Positions 50,519-58,536 of a stretch of DNA of 64,000 bases are shown one piece after another. Where the stretch lies: the NCBI RefSeq assembly GCF_030409215.1, contig NZ_JAUFPL010000032.1, forward strand, positions 251,462 through 315,461. Direction: 5' to 3'. Each line of letters begins with the position of its first letter. Positions within the stretch are counted from its first letter, which is position 1. Both the position numbers and the translations under genes were made by a program. Below the pieces are notes generated by a model. That model had not been told where the DNA came from and searched no databases. It worked only from the letters and a program-made list of their open reading frames with translations. This DNA comes from Halomonas ramblicola (GTDB lineage Bacteria; Pseudomonadota; Gammaproteobacteria; Pseudomonadales; Halomonadaceae).

Positions 50519-50700
50519 GGGTCGCTCTCCGGTGACGGGATGAATGGAGCGGGAAATCGGGCGCCATTATAGGCCAGCCGGGCCCCGCCTGCCGATGCCG
50601 TACGCTGGACGCCGGGGCCGCGGGAATGCTACCAATAGGGGTTCCCTGCACCGCAGCACGCGCGCTGCATCCTCTCGCGCCACCCTTCTGGGATACCGGA

Positions 50701-52215
50701 ATGCTAGAAGCCACCGTCAAGAAGATTCTCCAGGCCCGGGTCTACGAAGCCGCCCGGGAAACGCCGATCTCCCCGGCCCCCCTCCTCTCCCGCCGCTTCC
50801 GCAACACCATCCTGATCAAGCGCGAGGACCTGCAGCCGGTCCACTCCTTCAAGATCCGCGGTGCCTACAACAAGATGGCCCAGCTCAGCGATGCCCAGAA
50901 GGCCAAGGGGGTGATCGCCGCCTCCGCGGGCAACCACGCCCAGGGACTGGCCATGGCGGCCAGGCAGATGGGCGTCAAGGCGGTGATCGTGATGCCGCGC
51001 ATCACCCCGGAGATCAAGGTCGCCGCGGTGCGCGCCCGGGGTGCCAAGGTGGTGCTCAAGGGCGACGCCTTCGCCGCCGCCGCGGAGCATGCCCAGGCGC
51101 TGATCAAGGAGCACGGCTACACCTATATCCCGCCCTTCGACGACATCGACGTCATCGCCGGCCAGGGCACCGTGGCCATGGAGATCCTGCACCAGCATGC
51201 CGGGCGCCTGGACGCCATCTTCGTGCCGGTGGGCGGCGGCGGCCTGATCGCCGGGGTGGCGGCCTACGTCAAGTACCTGCGTCCCGAGATCAAGGTGATC
51301 GGCGTCGAGTCGGAGGACAGCGCCTGCCTCAAGGCGGCCCTGGGGGCCGGCCGGCGGGTCACCCTGGATCAGGTCGGCGTCTTCGCCGAGGGGGTCGCCG
51401 TGGCCCAGATCGGCAAGGTGCCCTTCTCCATCCTGCGCGATCTGGTGGACGACGTCATCACCGTCAACGCCGACGAGATGTGCGCCGCAGTCAAGGACAT
51501 CTTCGAGGATACCCGGGCGGTCTCCGAGACCTCCGGCGCCCTCTCCCTGGCGGGGCTCAAGAAGTACGTCCAGCAGACTGGTGCCGAGGGCCAGACCCTG
51601 CTGTGCATCAACTCCGGGGCCAATACCAACTTCGACCGCCTGCAGCACATCGCCGAACGCACCGAACTCGGCGAACAGCGCGAGGCGATCCTGGCGGTGA
51701 CCATCCCCGAGCGCCCCGGCAGCTTCAAGAAGTTCTGCAAGACCATCGGCAAGCGCATGGTCACCGAGTTCAACTACCGCTACGCCGACCCGGAGCAGGC
51801 GCATATCTTCGTCGGCGTCCAAGTCAAGCCGGGTGGCGAGGATCGCCAGGTAGTGCTCGACAAGCTGCGCGATGCCGGCTATCCGGTGGAGGACCTCACC
51901 GACAACGAGCTGGCCAAGCTGCACATCCGCCATCTGGGCGGTGGCCGACCCAAGGAGCAGTTCGCCGAGGAGGTCTATCGCTTCGAGTTCCCGGAGCGCC
52001 CGGGGGCGCTGATGAACTTCCTCACCCACCTGCCCGCGGACTGGAACATCTCGCTCTTCCACTACCGCAACCATGGCGCCGCCTATGGCCGGGTGCTGGT
52101 GGGCATGCAGGTGCCCAACGGCGACCGTTCCCACGTGGAGCAGTACTTCGATGCCATCGGCTACCGCTACTGGAAGGAATCGGACAACGCCGCCTATCGC
52201 CTCTTCATGGCCTGA
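50701..52215 (+). CDS. ilvA: threonine ammonia-lyase, biosynthetic
   Basis: IlvA deaminates threonine to 2-oxobutanoate, the first step of isoleucine synthesis, and is inhibited by isoleucine. The 504-residue protein has the PLP lysine Lys51 in VHSFKIRGAYN, the phosphate-binding GGGGLIAG, and two ACT-like regulatory domains after about residue 325, as in the long biosynthetic form. The ATG at 50701 matches the family; the frame remains open 75 bases upstream without similarity. No leader peptide or attenuator was noticed in the 182 bases before it. Confidence 0.96.
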   Translation: MLEATVKKILQARVYEAARETPISPAPLLSRRFRNTILIKREDLQPVHSFKIRGAYNKMAQLSDAQKAKGVIAASAGNHAQGLAMAARQMGVKAVIVMPRITPEIKVAAVRARGAKVVLKGDAFAAAAEHAQALIKEHGYTYIPPFDDIDVIAGQGTVAMEILHQHAGRLDAIFVPVGGGGLIAGVAAYVKYLRPEIKVIGVESEDSACLKAALGAGRRVTLDQVGVFAEGVAVAQIGKVPFSILRDLVDDVITVNADEMCAAVKDIFEDTRAVSETSGALSLAGLKKYVQQTGAEGQTLLCINSGANTNFDRLQHIAERTELGEQREAILAVTIPERPGSFKKFCKTIGKRMVTEFNYRYADPEQAHIFVGVQVKPGGEDRQVVLDKLRDAGYPVEDLTDNELAKLHIRHLGGGRPKEQFAEEVYRFEFPERPGALMNFLTHLPADWNISLFHYRNHGAAYGRVLVGMQVPNGDRSHVEQYFDAIGYRYWKESDNAAYRLFMA

Positions 52216-52357
52216 GGGTAAGCGCTGACTCGCCGTGAAGGCCTGGCCAGCCGTGTGTTTCATTGTGTAAGCGTTGAAGCATGGCAGTTGTCATACCACC
52301 GGCCTTGGCCCTATAGTCACCGCCGTAGCCTTCCAACCTCGCATGGAGTCGACGACG

Positions 52358-52453
52358 ATGAAGCGCAAGCCCGATCTGGTCATGGCCCTGGTGCTGCTGT
52401 TCGGTATCGGCGTCGTGGCGACCGGCTATGCCCAGGCGCTGGTGGGCAGCTGA
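52358..52453 (+). CDS. 31-residue membrane peptide of unknown function
   Basis: A short frame begins MKRKPDLVMALVLLFGIGVV and ends AQALVGS. Four charged residues at the N-terminus are followed by one hydrophobic helix (about residues 8-24), the form of a single-span inner-membrane peptide with cytoplasmic N-terminus. GGAG lies nine bases before the ATG, and a strong terminator follows 43 bases after the stop. An in-frame ATG 15 bases earlier is possible. Nothing nearby indicates its role. Confidence 0.6.
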   Translation: MKRKPDLVMALVLLFGIGVVATGYAQALVGS

Positions 52454-52495
52454 GTCGAGATGGCGTCGACGCTGCCAGGGCTCGGAAATGATCAG

Positions 52496-52533
52496 CGAAA
52501 GGGGCCGATGCCTGCAGGCATCGGCCCCTTTCG
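52496..52533. terminator. bidirectional terminator between the small peptide gene and fau
   Basis: A near-perfect 17-bp stem (CGAAAGGGGCCGATGCC and its complement) closes a TGCA loop, with TTT and AAA at its ends so that both strands have U-rich 3' sides. It serves the plus-strand peptide gene and the minus-strand fau gene. Confidence 0.88.
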
Positions 52534-52564
52534 TTGTCGTCCGGTCGCGGGGGCACCGCTTCAC

Positions 52565-53209
52565 TCAGGGCCGCACCACCCGGGCGTCGCTGACGATGGC
52601 GTCCAGTGGCACGTCCCAAGGGGCGGCGGGTAACCGTTCGACCCGCTGGCAGTCGTGGGCCAGGCCGATCAGGCGTGGCCTGGGCCCGGGGCGACGGGTG
52701 AAGGCCAGGGTGCGGTCGTAGAAGCCGCCGCCCATGCCCAGCCGCTGGCCGGCATCATCGAAGCCCACCAGCGGCAGCAGGATCAGGTCCAGGGCCCAGG
52801 CCGGGCGTCGGCGGGCGCGATGCGCCCCGTGACGGGTCGTGGGTTCGGGGATGCCGAAGCGGTTGGTCACCATGGGCGTGCCGCGATGGTAGTGGACGAA
52901 CCACAGGGAATTATGGGTGAGCGGCCGGAGCACCGGTAGGTAGACACGGGCGTTGCGCCATTCCAGCCAGGCGATCAGCGGGGTGGGATCGATCTCGCCG
53001 TCATTGGGCAGGTAGAGCGCCACGCGCCGGGCGCGCTGCAGCTCGGGCAGCCGGCGCAAACGACGACACAGGCGCTGGCTGGCATCCCGCCGTTGCTCGG
53101 GCGTCAGGATGCGGCGGCGGCGGCGCAATGCACGACGCAGCTCACGTCGGGAGCCGTCGCAGGCCTCGAGGGACAGGGGGGCGGCGGATGTCGGCATGAG
53201 GCGGGTCAT
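52565..53209 (-). CDS. fau: 5-formyltetrahydrofolate cyclo-ligase
   Basis: This enzyme (YgfA) converts 5-formyltetrahydrofolate to 5,10-methenyltetrahydrofolate with ATP. The 214-residue protein has RRELRRALRRRRR near the start, the phosphate-contacting GMGGGFYDRTL and the closing YDRT segment. The frame is open far upstream but that part is 6S RNA; I therefore took ATG 53209, with 53197 as alternative. The zapA-6S RNA-fau order matches E. coli. Its arginine richness is greater than usual. Confidence 0.93.
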   Translation of the reverse strand: MTRLMPTSAAPLSLEACDGSRRELRRALRRRRRILTPEQRRDASQRLCRRLRRLPELQRARRVALYLPNDGEIDPTPLIAWLEWRNARVYLPVLRPLTHNSLWFVHYHRGTPMVTNRFGIPEPTTRHGAHRARRRPAWALDLILLPLVGFDDAGQRLGMGGGFYDRTLAFTRRPGPRPRLIGLAHDCQRVERLPAAPWDVPLDAIVSDARVVRP

Positions 53210-53218
53210 GTGGACGAG

Positions 53219-53399
53219 GTTCCCCAGAATGCCGCTGTCGTTCTGGCCCTTGAACCGGTGGTTCAAGGTGGGTGGCCGCAGCCGAACCGTCAGGCTTTCC
53301 GTCGCACGGACATGCACACGGGTCCGGCTAGCATTTGGCCCCCTGGGTACTGCGCATAGGCTCGAGGGACGATAACGACTGGCAAACATCCCAGGGAAC
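53219..53399 (-). ncRNA. ssrS: 6S RNA
   Basis: Between zapA and fau the minus strand carries a 181-nt sequence with 6S features: 5' GTTCCC pairs with 3' GGGAAC at the ends, and the right arm holds CACCTTGAACCACCGGTTCAAGG followed by GCGGCAT, close to the E. coli molecule (184 nt). 6S RNA binds the sigma-70 holoenzyme through its central bubble and regulates transcription in stationary phase. Ends are estimated from the closing stem and the promoter position. Confidence 0.9.
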
Positions 53400-53405
53400 A
53401 CCTTC

Positions 53406-53434
53406 ATCCTAACAGAGCCGCGGGAGCGGGCCAA
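53406..53434 (-). promoter_or_regulatory. promoter of 6S RNA
   Basis: On the minus strand TTGGCC (53429-53434) precedes TAGGAT (53406-53411) by 17 bases, and the predicted 6S 5' end at 53399 lies seven bases after the -10. A hairpin (53436-53455) just downstream of zapA separates it from that gene. Confidence 0.7.
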
Positions 53435-53456
53435 CGCCATTCCGCTCGGAATGGCA

Positions 53457-53756
53457 TCAGCGATGCGGGACGTCGGTCAGGGCCCGTTCCAGGCGCTCGC
53501 TGAGCTCGTCGAGGCTGCGCTCCCCGTCGCGCCGAGCCTCCAGGGCCTCGAGCAGCTCGTGGGTGATGTTCAGCGCCGCCATGATGGCGATGCGCTCGGT
53601 GCCCAGCAGGTTGTTCTGGGCGTGAATGCCGCTCATGGCGCGGTCCAGGTAGCGCGCGGCGCGTTCCAGCTTGTCCTGCTCGTCGGGCTCGCAGGCGATG
53701 ACGTAGCTGCGTCCCAGCAGGGTGATGTCGGTGGTCGGCCGTGTGGCGTCGCTCAT
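53457..53756 (-). CDS. zapA: cell division protein ZapA
   Basis: ZapA is a coiled-coil protein that bundles and stabilises FtsZ filaments at the division site. The 99-residue protein has the short N-terminal beta domain (ITLLGRSYVIACEPDEQDKL) and a C-terminal helix from about residue 65, as in gammaproteobacterial ZapA. It is divergent from ygfB and upstream of the 6S RNA gene. The surrounding gene order supports the name. Confidence 0.93.
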   Translation of the reverse strand: MSDATRPTTDITLLGRSYVIACEPDEQDKLERAARYLDRAMSGIHAQNNLLGTERIAIMAALNITHELLEALEARRDGERSLDELSERLERALTDVPHR

Positions 53757-53932
53757 CGGGGGCTCCGGCTCGACCCGGCCGGACGGCGTGGCCGCGCGTC
53801 CCTGGGGGCCGATGCGTTAACATTCAGTCAAGAAAGGTTTGCCAGTCCACTATAAGAGAGCCCTTCTCGGGCGGTCAACGCGCGCCGTGCCCGGGGGCTC
53901 GCCCACTACCAGCGTCCATCACGGGTTTCCCC

Positions 53933-54511
53933 ATGTCATTGATCAACGAACGCCAGGATTTCTCCACCATCGCCGACCTCTTCCTGCTTCACGGCAGCAT
54001 GCAGTCGCCGACCTTCCTCGACGGCCGCCTGTGTGCCGGGCTGGCCCTGCACGACCTCTCCGCCGAGGCGTGGCTCGAGCAGGTGTGCCTGACGCTCGGC
54101 GTCGAGCAGCCCCACGACGAGGCCTCGGCCGAGCGCTTCCTGGCCTGGCGCCGCCAGACCCTGGAGGCCCTCTCCGGCAGCGAACTCGGCTACGAGCCCT
54201 TGCTGCCGGACGACCTCTTCTCGCTCGCCGAGCGGGCCCAGGGGCTCAAGGAGTGGACCCAGGGTTTCCTGGAGGTGCTCCGGGACGCCGGCGAGACCCC
54301 GCGCGAGGCGTGGTCCCCGGCGCTGCGCGAGGCCCTCGATGACCTGGAGGGGATCGCCGCCATGGAAGTCGATCTGGAGGAGAGCCCGGAGAACGAAGGG
54401 GATCTCTTCGCCCTGGCCGAGCACGTGCGCATGGCCGCCATGCTGCTCTACACCGAGCAGCATCCCGGCAAGCCCCAGGTCGAGAGCACCGACGACCCGA
54501 CCCACCACTGA
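53933..54511 (+). CDS. ygfB: UPF0149 family protein YgfB
   Basis: This 192-residue acidic helical protein belongs to the UPF0149/YgfB family. It starts MSLINERQDFSTIADLFLLHG and contains DGRLCAGL and RWLAEWCQGFL-like EWTQGFLEVL (residues about 104-113). In Pseudomonas a YgfB homologue regulates peptidoglycan recycling genes, but the general function is unclear. It precedes pepP and ubiH in the common ygfB-pepP-ubiH-ubiI row. The start at 53933 matches the family. Confidence 0.88.
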   Translation: MSLINERQDFSTIADLFLLHGSMQSPTFLDGRLCAGLALHDLSAEAWLEQVCLTLGVEQPHDEASAERFLAWRRQTLEALSGSELGYEPLLPDDLFSLAERAQGLKEWTQGFLEVLRDAGETPREAWSPALREALDDLEGIAAMEVDLEESPENEGDLFALAEHVRMAAMLLYTEQHPGKPQVESTDDPTHH

Positions 54512-54545
54512 ATTCCGTTCCGCCCACCAGACCCCAGGAGACGCC

Positions 54546-55883
54546 ATGTTGCCCGAGATCCTGCCCCGCCCGGCCCCGATCGCCAACGCGGAGTACCGCG
54601 CCCGGCGCCGGGCGCTGATGGAGGCCCTGCCCGCCGACGGCGCCGTGCTGTTGCCCGGTGCCGCCCTGGTGACCCGCTCCCGCGACAGCGAATTTCCCTT
54701 TCGCCAGGACAGCGACTTCCACTATCTCACCGGCTTTCCCGAGCCCGATGCCCTGCTGCTGTTGCTGCCGGGCCGGGCCGAGGGCGAGGCGGTGCTGTTC
54801 TGTCAGGATCGCGATCCCGCCCTGGAGGCCTGGACCGGCATCCGGCTGGGCGCCGAGGGGGCGGTGCGCGAGCATGGCGTGGACCAGGCCTTCGAGAACG
54901 CCGAGCGCGACGCGCGCCTCGCGGAACTGCTCGACGGCCGCCGGACCCTCTACCTGCCGCTGGACAGCGCCGAGGCCATGACCCTCGCCGAATCGGTGCG
55001 CGCCACCCTGGGGGCCAGGGTGCGGCGCGGGGCACGGCCGCCGGAGGCCTTCGCCGACGTGGCGTCGCTGCTCCACGAGGCACGCCTGGTCAAGAGCGAG
55101 GCCGAACTGGCGCTGCTGCGCCACGCCGCCGAGATCTCCGCCCGCGCCCATGTGCGCGCCATGCGCGCCGCCCGCCCCGGCCTCGCCGAGTACCACCTCC
55201 AGGCCGAGCTGGAGCACGAGTTCCGCTGGCAGGGCGGCAGTGGCCCGGCCTACGCCAGCATCGTCGGTGGCGGGCCCAACGCCTGTGTGCTGCACTACAT
55301 CGAGAATCGGGATCCCCTCAAGCAGGGGGAGCTGGTGCTGATCGACGCCGGTGCCGAGTTCGACCTCTACGCCGGCGACATCACCCGCACCTTCCCGGTC
55401 GACGGCCGTTTCACCGACCCCCAGCGGGCGCTCTACGAGGTGGTGCTGGGCGTCCAGGAGCGGGCCGTGGCCGCGGTGGCGCCGGGCATGACACTCGCCG
55501 AGATCCACGCTGGGGTGGTACGCGGCCTCACCGAGGGACTGATCGGCCTGGGCCTGCTCGAGGGCGAGGTGCAGGCGCGCATCGACGACGAGAGCTACAA
55601 GCGCTTCTACCTGCACTCCACCTCCCACTGGCTGGGGCTGGACGTCCACGACGTGGGCGGTTACCGCCGCGACGGGGAGCCGCGCCCCCTGGTGCCGGGC
55701 ATGGTGTTGACCGTAGAGCCCGGCCTCTACGTGCCCGCCGACGACGACATTCCCGAGGCCTTCCGTGGCATCGGCATTCGCATCGAGGACGACGTGGCGG
55801 TCACCGCCGAGGGGCATGAGGTGCTGACCGCCGGCGTGCCCAAGCGGGTGGCCGGTATCGAAGCGCTGATGGCCAAGGAGTGA
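54546..55883 (+). CDS. pepP: Xaa-Pro aminopeptidase PepP
   Basis: PepP removes an N-terminal residue preceding proline. The 445-residue pita-bread metallopeptidase has the dimanganese ligands in LIDAGAEFDLYAGDITRTFP (two Asp), STSHWLGLDVHDVG (His), and TVEPGLYV and IRIEDD (two Glu). The ATG at 54546 follows CAGGAG. It is 34 bases after ygfB and part of the same unit. Confidence 0.95.
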   Translation: MLPEILPRPAPIANAEYRARRRALMEALPADGAVLLPGAALVTRSRDSEFPFRQDSDFHYLTGFPEPDALLLLLPGRAEGEAVLFCQDRDPALEAWTGIRLGAEGAVREHGVDQAFENAERDARLAELLDGRRTLYLPLDSAEAMTLAESVRATLGARVRRGARPPEAFADVASLLHEARLVKSEAELALLRHAAEISARAHVRAMRAARPGLAEYHLQAELEHEFRWQGGSGPAYASIVGGGPNACVLHYIENRDPLKQGELVLIDAGAEFDLYAGDITRTFPVDGRFTDPQRALYEVVLGVQERAVAAVAPGMTLAEIHAGVVRGLTEGLIGLGLLEGEVQARIDDESYKRFYLHSTSHWLGLDVHDVGGYRRDGEPRPLVPGMVLTVEPGLYVPADDDIPEAFRGIGIRIEDDVAVTAEGHEVLTAGVPKRVAGIEALMAKE

Positions 55884-55936
55884 GCAGGTGGCTCGCTCTG
55901 TCTGAAGGGTTTATGTAATGTACGTTACGGTACTGT

Positions 55937-57193
55937 ATGGCGAGAATGCCCATGGATGAGAGACACGCCGCGTCGGCCGCCGATGGCCCCGAGGCAGAAC
56001 ATGAGGTGGATATCGCCATCGTCGGCGGGGGCCTGGTGGGGGCCAGCCTGGGCGCTGCCCTGGCGCCGCTGATCCAGCGCGAGGGCCTGTCGGTGGCGGT
56101 GATCGAGGCCGCCGCGGTGCGTGAACGGGCGGCCGAACCCTGGCAGCCGAGCTTCGACGCCCGGGCCAGCGCCATCGCCCAGGGCTCGGCGCGCCATTTC
56201 GCCGACCTGGGCCTGTGGCCGGCCATGGCCGAACAGGCCGCCCCCATCCGCTGCATCCATGTCAGCGAGCGGGGGCGCTTCGGGGTCACCCGGCTGCGCG
56301 GCGAGGAGCTGGGGGTCGAGGCGCTGGGGCACGTCATCCCCAACGCCTGGATGGGGCGGGTGCTGCATCGCCGCCTCGCCGAACTGCCCCTGGGGTGGCA
56401 CTGCCCCGCCCGGGTCGCGGCGATCGATCCCTCGCCGACGGGCTATCGGCTGCGCCTCTCCGACGGCGGACGGCTGCGGGCCCGCCTCACCGTGCTGGCC
56501 GACGGCGGTCGCTCGGGGCTCAAGGAGCGCCTGGGGATCGACAGTGACCACCGCCCCTACGACCAGGTGGCGCTGATCGCCAGCGTGGAAATGAGCGAAC
56601 CCCATCGCGGGGTGGCCTGGGAGCGCTTCACCGCCGAGGGGCCCATCGCCCTGCTGCCGCTGCGTGGCCAGGCCATGGAGCTGATCTGGACCCACGCCGC
56701 CGGCCGGGAGAAGCGCCGGCTGGCGCTCCCCGACGGCGACTTCCTGGCCGAGCTGCAGCGCGCCTTCGGCGATCGCGCCGGGCGTTTCCGGCGAGTCGGT
56801 AGCCGCCACGCCTATCCGCTGAGCCTGGTCACCGCCAGGGAGACGGTGCGCCCGGGGCTGGCGGTGCTGGGCAACGCTGCCCACGCCCTGCATCCGGTGG
56901 CCGGCCAGGGCTTCAACCTGGCGCTGCGCGGGGTGATGGACCTGGTAGCGGCACTGGAGGCGGGCCTGGGGGCGGACGAGTCGCCCGGCAGCAGCCGGGT
57001 GCTGGCCGACTTCGAGGCGCGGCGCGCCGCCGACCGCCACAACGTGGTCCGCTTCAGCGACGGCCTGGTACGGTTGTTCGGCATCGACAGCGCCCTGCTC
57101 TCCCACGCCCGGGCGGCGGGCCTGGTGGGCCTCAACCTGGCCGGCCCGCTGCGCCGTGGCCTGGCGCGGCGGGCCATGGGGCTGGAGCGATGA
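55937..57193 (+). CDS. ubiH: 2-octaprenyl-6-methoxyphenol hydroxylase UbiH
   Basis: UbiH is an FAD monooxygenase of ubiquinone synthesis. The 418-residue protein has IVGGGLVGASLG near residue 28 for FAD, the DG motif VLADGGRSGLKE, and GNAAHALHPVAGQGFNLALRG for the flavin ribityl site. The DG region and operon position distinguish it from other flavoprotein hydroxylases. It overlaps the next hydroxylase gene by ATGA. The upstream spacer is AT-rich (TGTAATGTACGTTACGGTAC), a possible promoter. Confidence 0.9.
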   Translation: MARMPMDERHAASAADGPEAEHEVDIAIVGGGLVGASLGAALAPLIQREGLSVAVIEAAAVRERAAEPWQPSFDARASAIAQGSARHFADLGLWPAMAEQAAPIRCIHVSERGRFGVTRLRGEELGVEALGHVIPNAWMGRVLHRRLAELPLGWHCPARVAAIDPSPTGYRLRLSDGGRLRARLTVLADGGRSGLKERLGIDSDHRPYDQVALIASVEMSEPHRGVAWERFTAEGPIALLPLRGQAMELIWTHAAGREKRRLALPDGDFLAELQRAFGDRAGRFRRVGSRHAYPLSLVTARETVRPGLAVLGNAAHALHPVAGQGFNLALRGVMDLVAALEAGLGADESPGSSRVLADFEARRAADRHNVVRFSDGLVRLFGIDSALLSHARAAGLVGLNLAGPLRRGLARRAMGLER

Positions 57194-58524
57194 GGCGACA
57201 TGAACGGCCGACGAGCGAGGAAGCGCAACCCATGACGGAGACGCCGGCAGCGGATGTCACGACGGATTCGGCCCCGGGGCCCGGTCCGGGCGACGAGGCG
57301 GTGGAGCACCACCAGGCGGTGATCGTGGGGGCGGGGCTGGTGGGCGCCGCCCTGGCCGGCCTGCTGGGCGAGGCGGGCCTGGAGGTGGCCCTGGTCGACG
57401 CCCGCCCGGCGCCGCTCGAGGCGGATGCGGTGGGGCGCGGCCGTCCGGCGCTGCGGGTCAGCGCCCTGACGCCGGTCTCCCAGCGGTTGCTGGAGCACCT
57501 GGGCGCCTGGGCGTGGATGGCGGCGCGCCGGGTCAGTCCCTACCGGGGCATGGCGGTATGGGACGCCGAAGGCAGCGGCGAGGTGGGCTTCTCGGCCGAC
57601 CAGGCGGGGCTGCCGGTACTCGGCCATATCGTCGAGAACGACGTGACCCTGGCGGCCCTGGAGCGCCGCCTGGCGACCCTGCCCGGTGTCACCTGGCGCC
57701 TGGGCACGCGGGTCGCCGACCTGGAGGCGACCCCGGACGGGTACCGGGTGTGTCTGGCGGATGGCCGGCGCCTGGCCGCCCCGCTGGTGGTGGCCGCCGA
57801 CGGCGCCCGCTCGCCGTTGCGCGAGATGGCCGGCATCGCCACCCGCGAGCACGACACCGGCCATCTGGCCCTGGTGACCACGGTGCGCGTCGAGCGGGAT
57901 CACGGCGAGGTGGCGCGCCAGGCCTTCCTGCCCCACGGGCCCCTGGCCTTCCTGCCGCTGGCCGTCGATGGCCGGCGGCACCACTGCTCCATCGTCTGGT
58001 CCACCTCGCCGGCGGAGGCCGAACGCCTGGCGGCGCTGCCGGCCGAGGCGCTGGGCCACGAGCTGGCCGCGGCCTTCGCCGGGCGTCTGGGCGAGGTGAC
58101 GGTGGTCGACCGGGTGCTGAGCGTGCCCCTCGCCCAGCGCCATGCGAGCCGCTATGTCCGGCCCGGCCTGGCCCTGGTGGGCGACGCCGCCCACGGCATC
58201 CACCCCCTGGCGGGCCAAGGGGTCAACCTGGGGTTGATGGATGCGGCGGTACTCGCCGAGGAGCTGCTGGCGGCGCGCCGCCGTGGCCTGTCCCTGGGCG
58301 ACGAGCGGGTGCTGGCCCGCTACGCCCGGCGGCGGCGCGGCGACAACGCGGCGATGCTGGCGCTGATGGATGGCTTCCGGCTGCTGTTCGCGACTCGCCG
58401 CCCGCTGCCGGTGCTGGCCCGCAACCTGGGCATGGGCGGCGTCGATCGCCTGGCGCCGCTCAAGCGCCTGCTGATGCGCCAGGCCACCGGCCATCGCGGG
58501 CGGCTGCCGGCCTCCTGCCGGTAG
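57190..58524 (+). CDS. FAD-dependent ubiquinone hydroxylase, UbiI/VisC type
   Basis: The second of a hydroxylase pair, this 444-residue protein has VGAGLVGAALAGLLG near residue 40, AADGARSPLREMAGI, and GDAAHGIHPLAGQGVNLGLMD. In E. coli ubiH is followed by ubiI (C5 hydroxylase) and the position agrees, but UbiF-like activity cannot be excluded, so no symbol is given. The start is uncertain: 57190 overlaps ubiH by ATGA, while ATG 57232 has GAGGAA nine bases upstream. The N-terminal 35 residues are low-complexity. Confidence 0.85.
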   Translation: MRRHERPTSEEAQPMTETPAADVTTDSAPGPGPGDEAVEHHQAVIVGAGLVGAALAGLLGEAGLEVALVDARPAPLEADAVGRGRPALRVSALTPVSQRLLEHLGAWAWMAARRVSPYRGMAVWDAEGSGEVGFSADQAGLPVLGHIVENDVTLAALERRLATLPGVTWRLGTRVADLEATPDGYRVCLADGRRLAAPLVVAADGARSPLREMAGIATREHDTGHLALVTTVRVERDHGEVARQAFLPHGPLAFLPLAVDGRRHHCSIVWSTSPAEAERLAALPAEALGHELAAAFAGRLGEVTVVDRVLSVPLAQRHASRYVRPGLALVGDAAHGIHPLAGQGVNLGLMDAAVLAEELLAARRRGLSLGDERVLARYARRRRGDNAAMLALMDGFRLLFATRRPLPVLARNLGMGGVDRLAPLKRLLMRQATGHRGRLPASCR

Positions 58525-58536
58525 CGAGGCCGCGGC

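Noticed and set aside
50519..50700. Attenuator or leader peptide before ilvA
   Set aside because: No run of isoleucine, valine or leucine codons and no terminator-antiterminator pair was found.
53210..53440. N-terminal extension of the fau protein
   Set aside because: The open frame runs through the 6S RNA gene and its promoter; the extension has no family similarity and would exceed the usual length.
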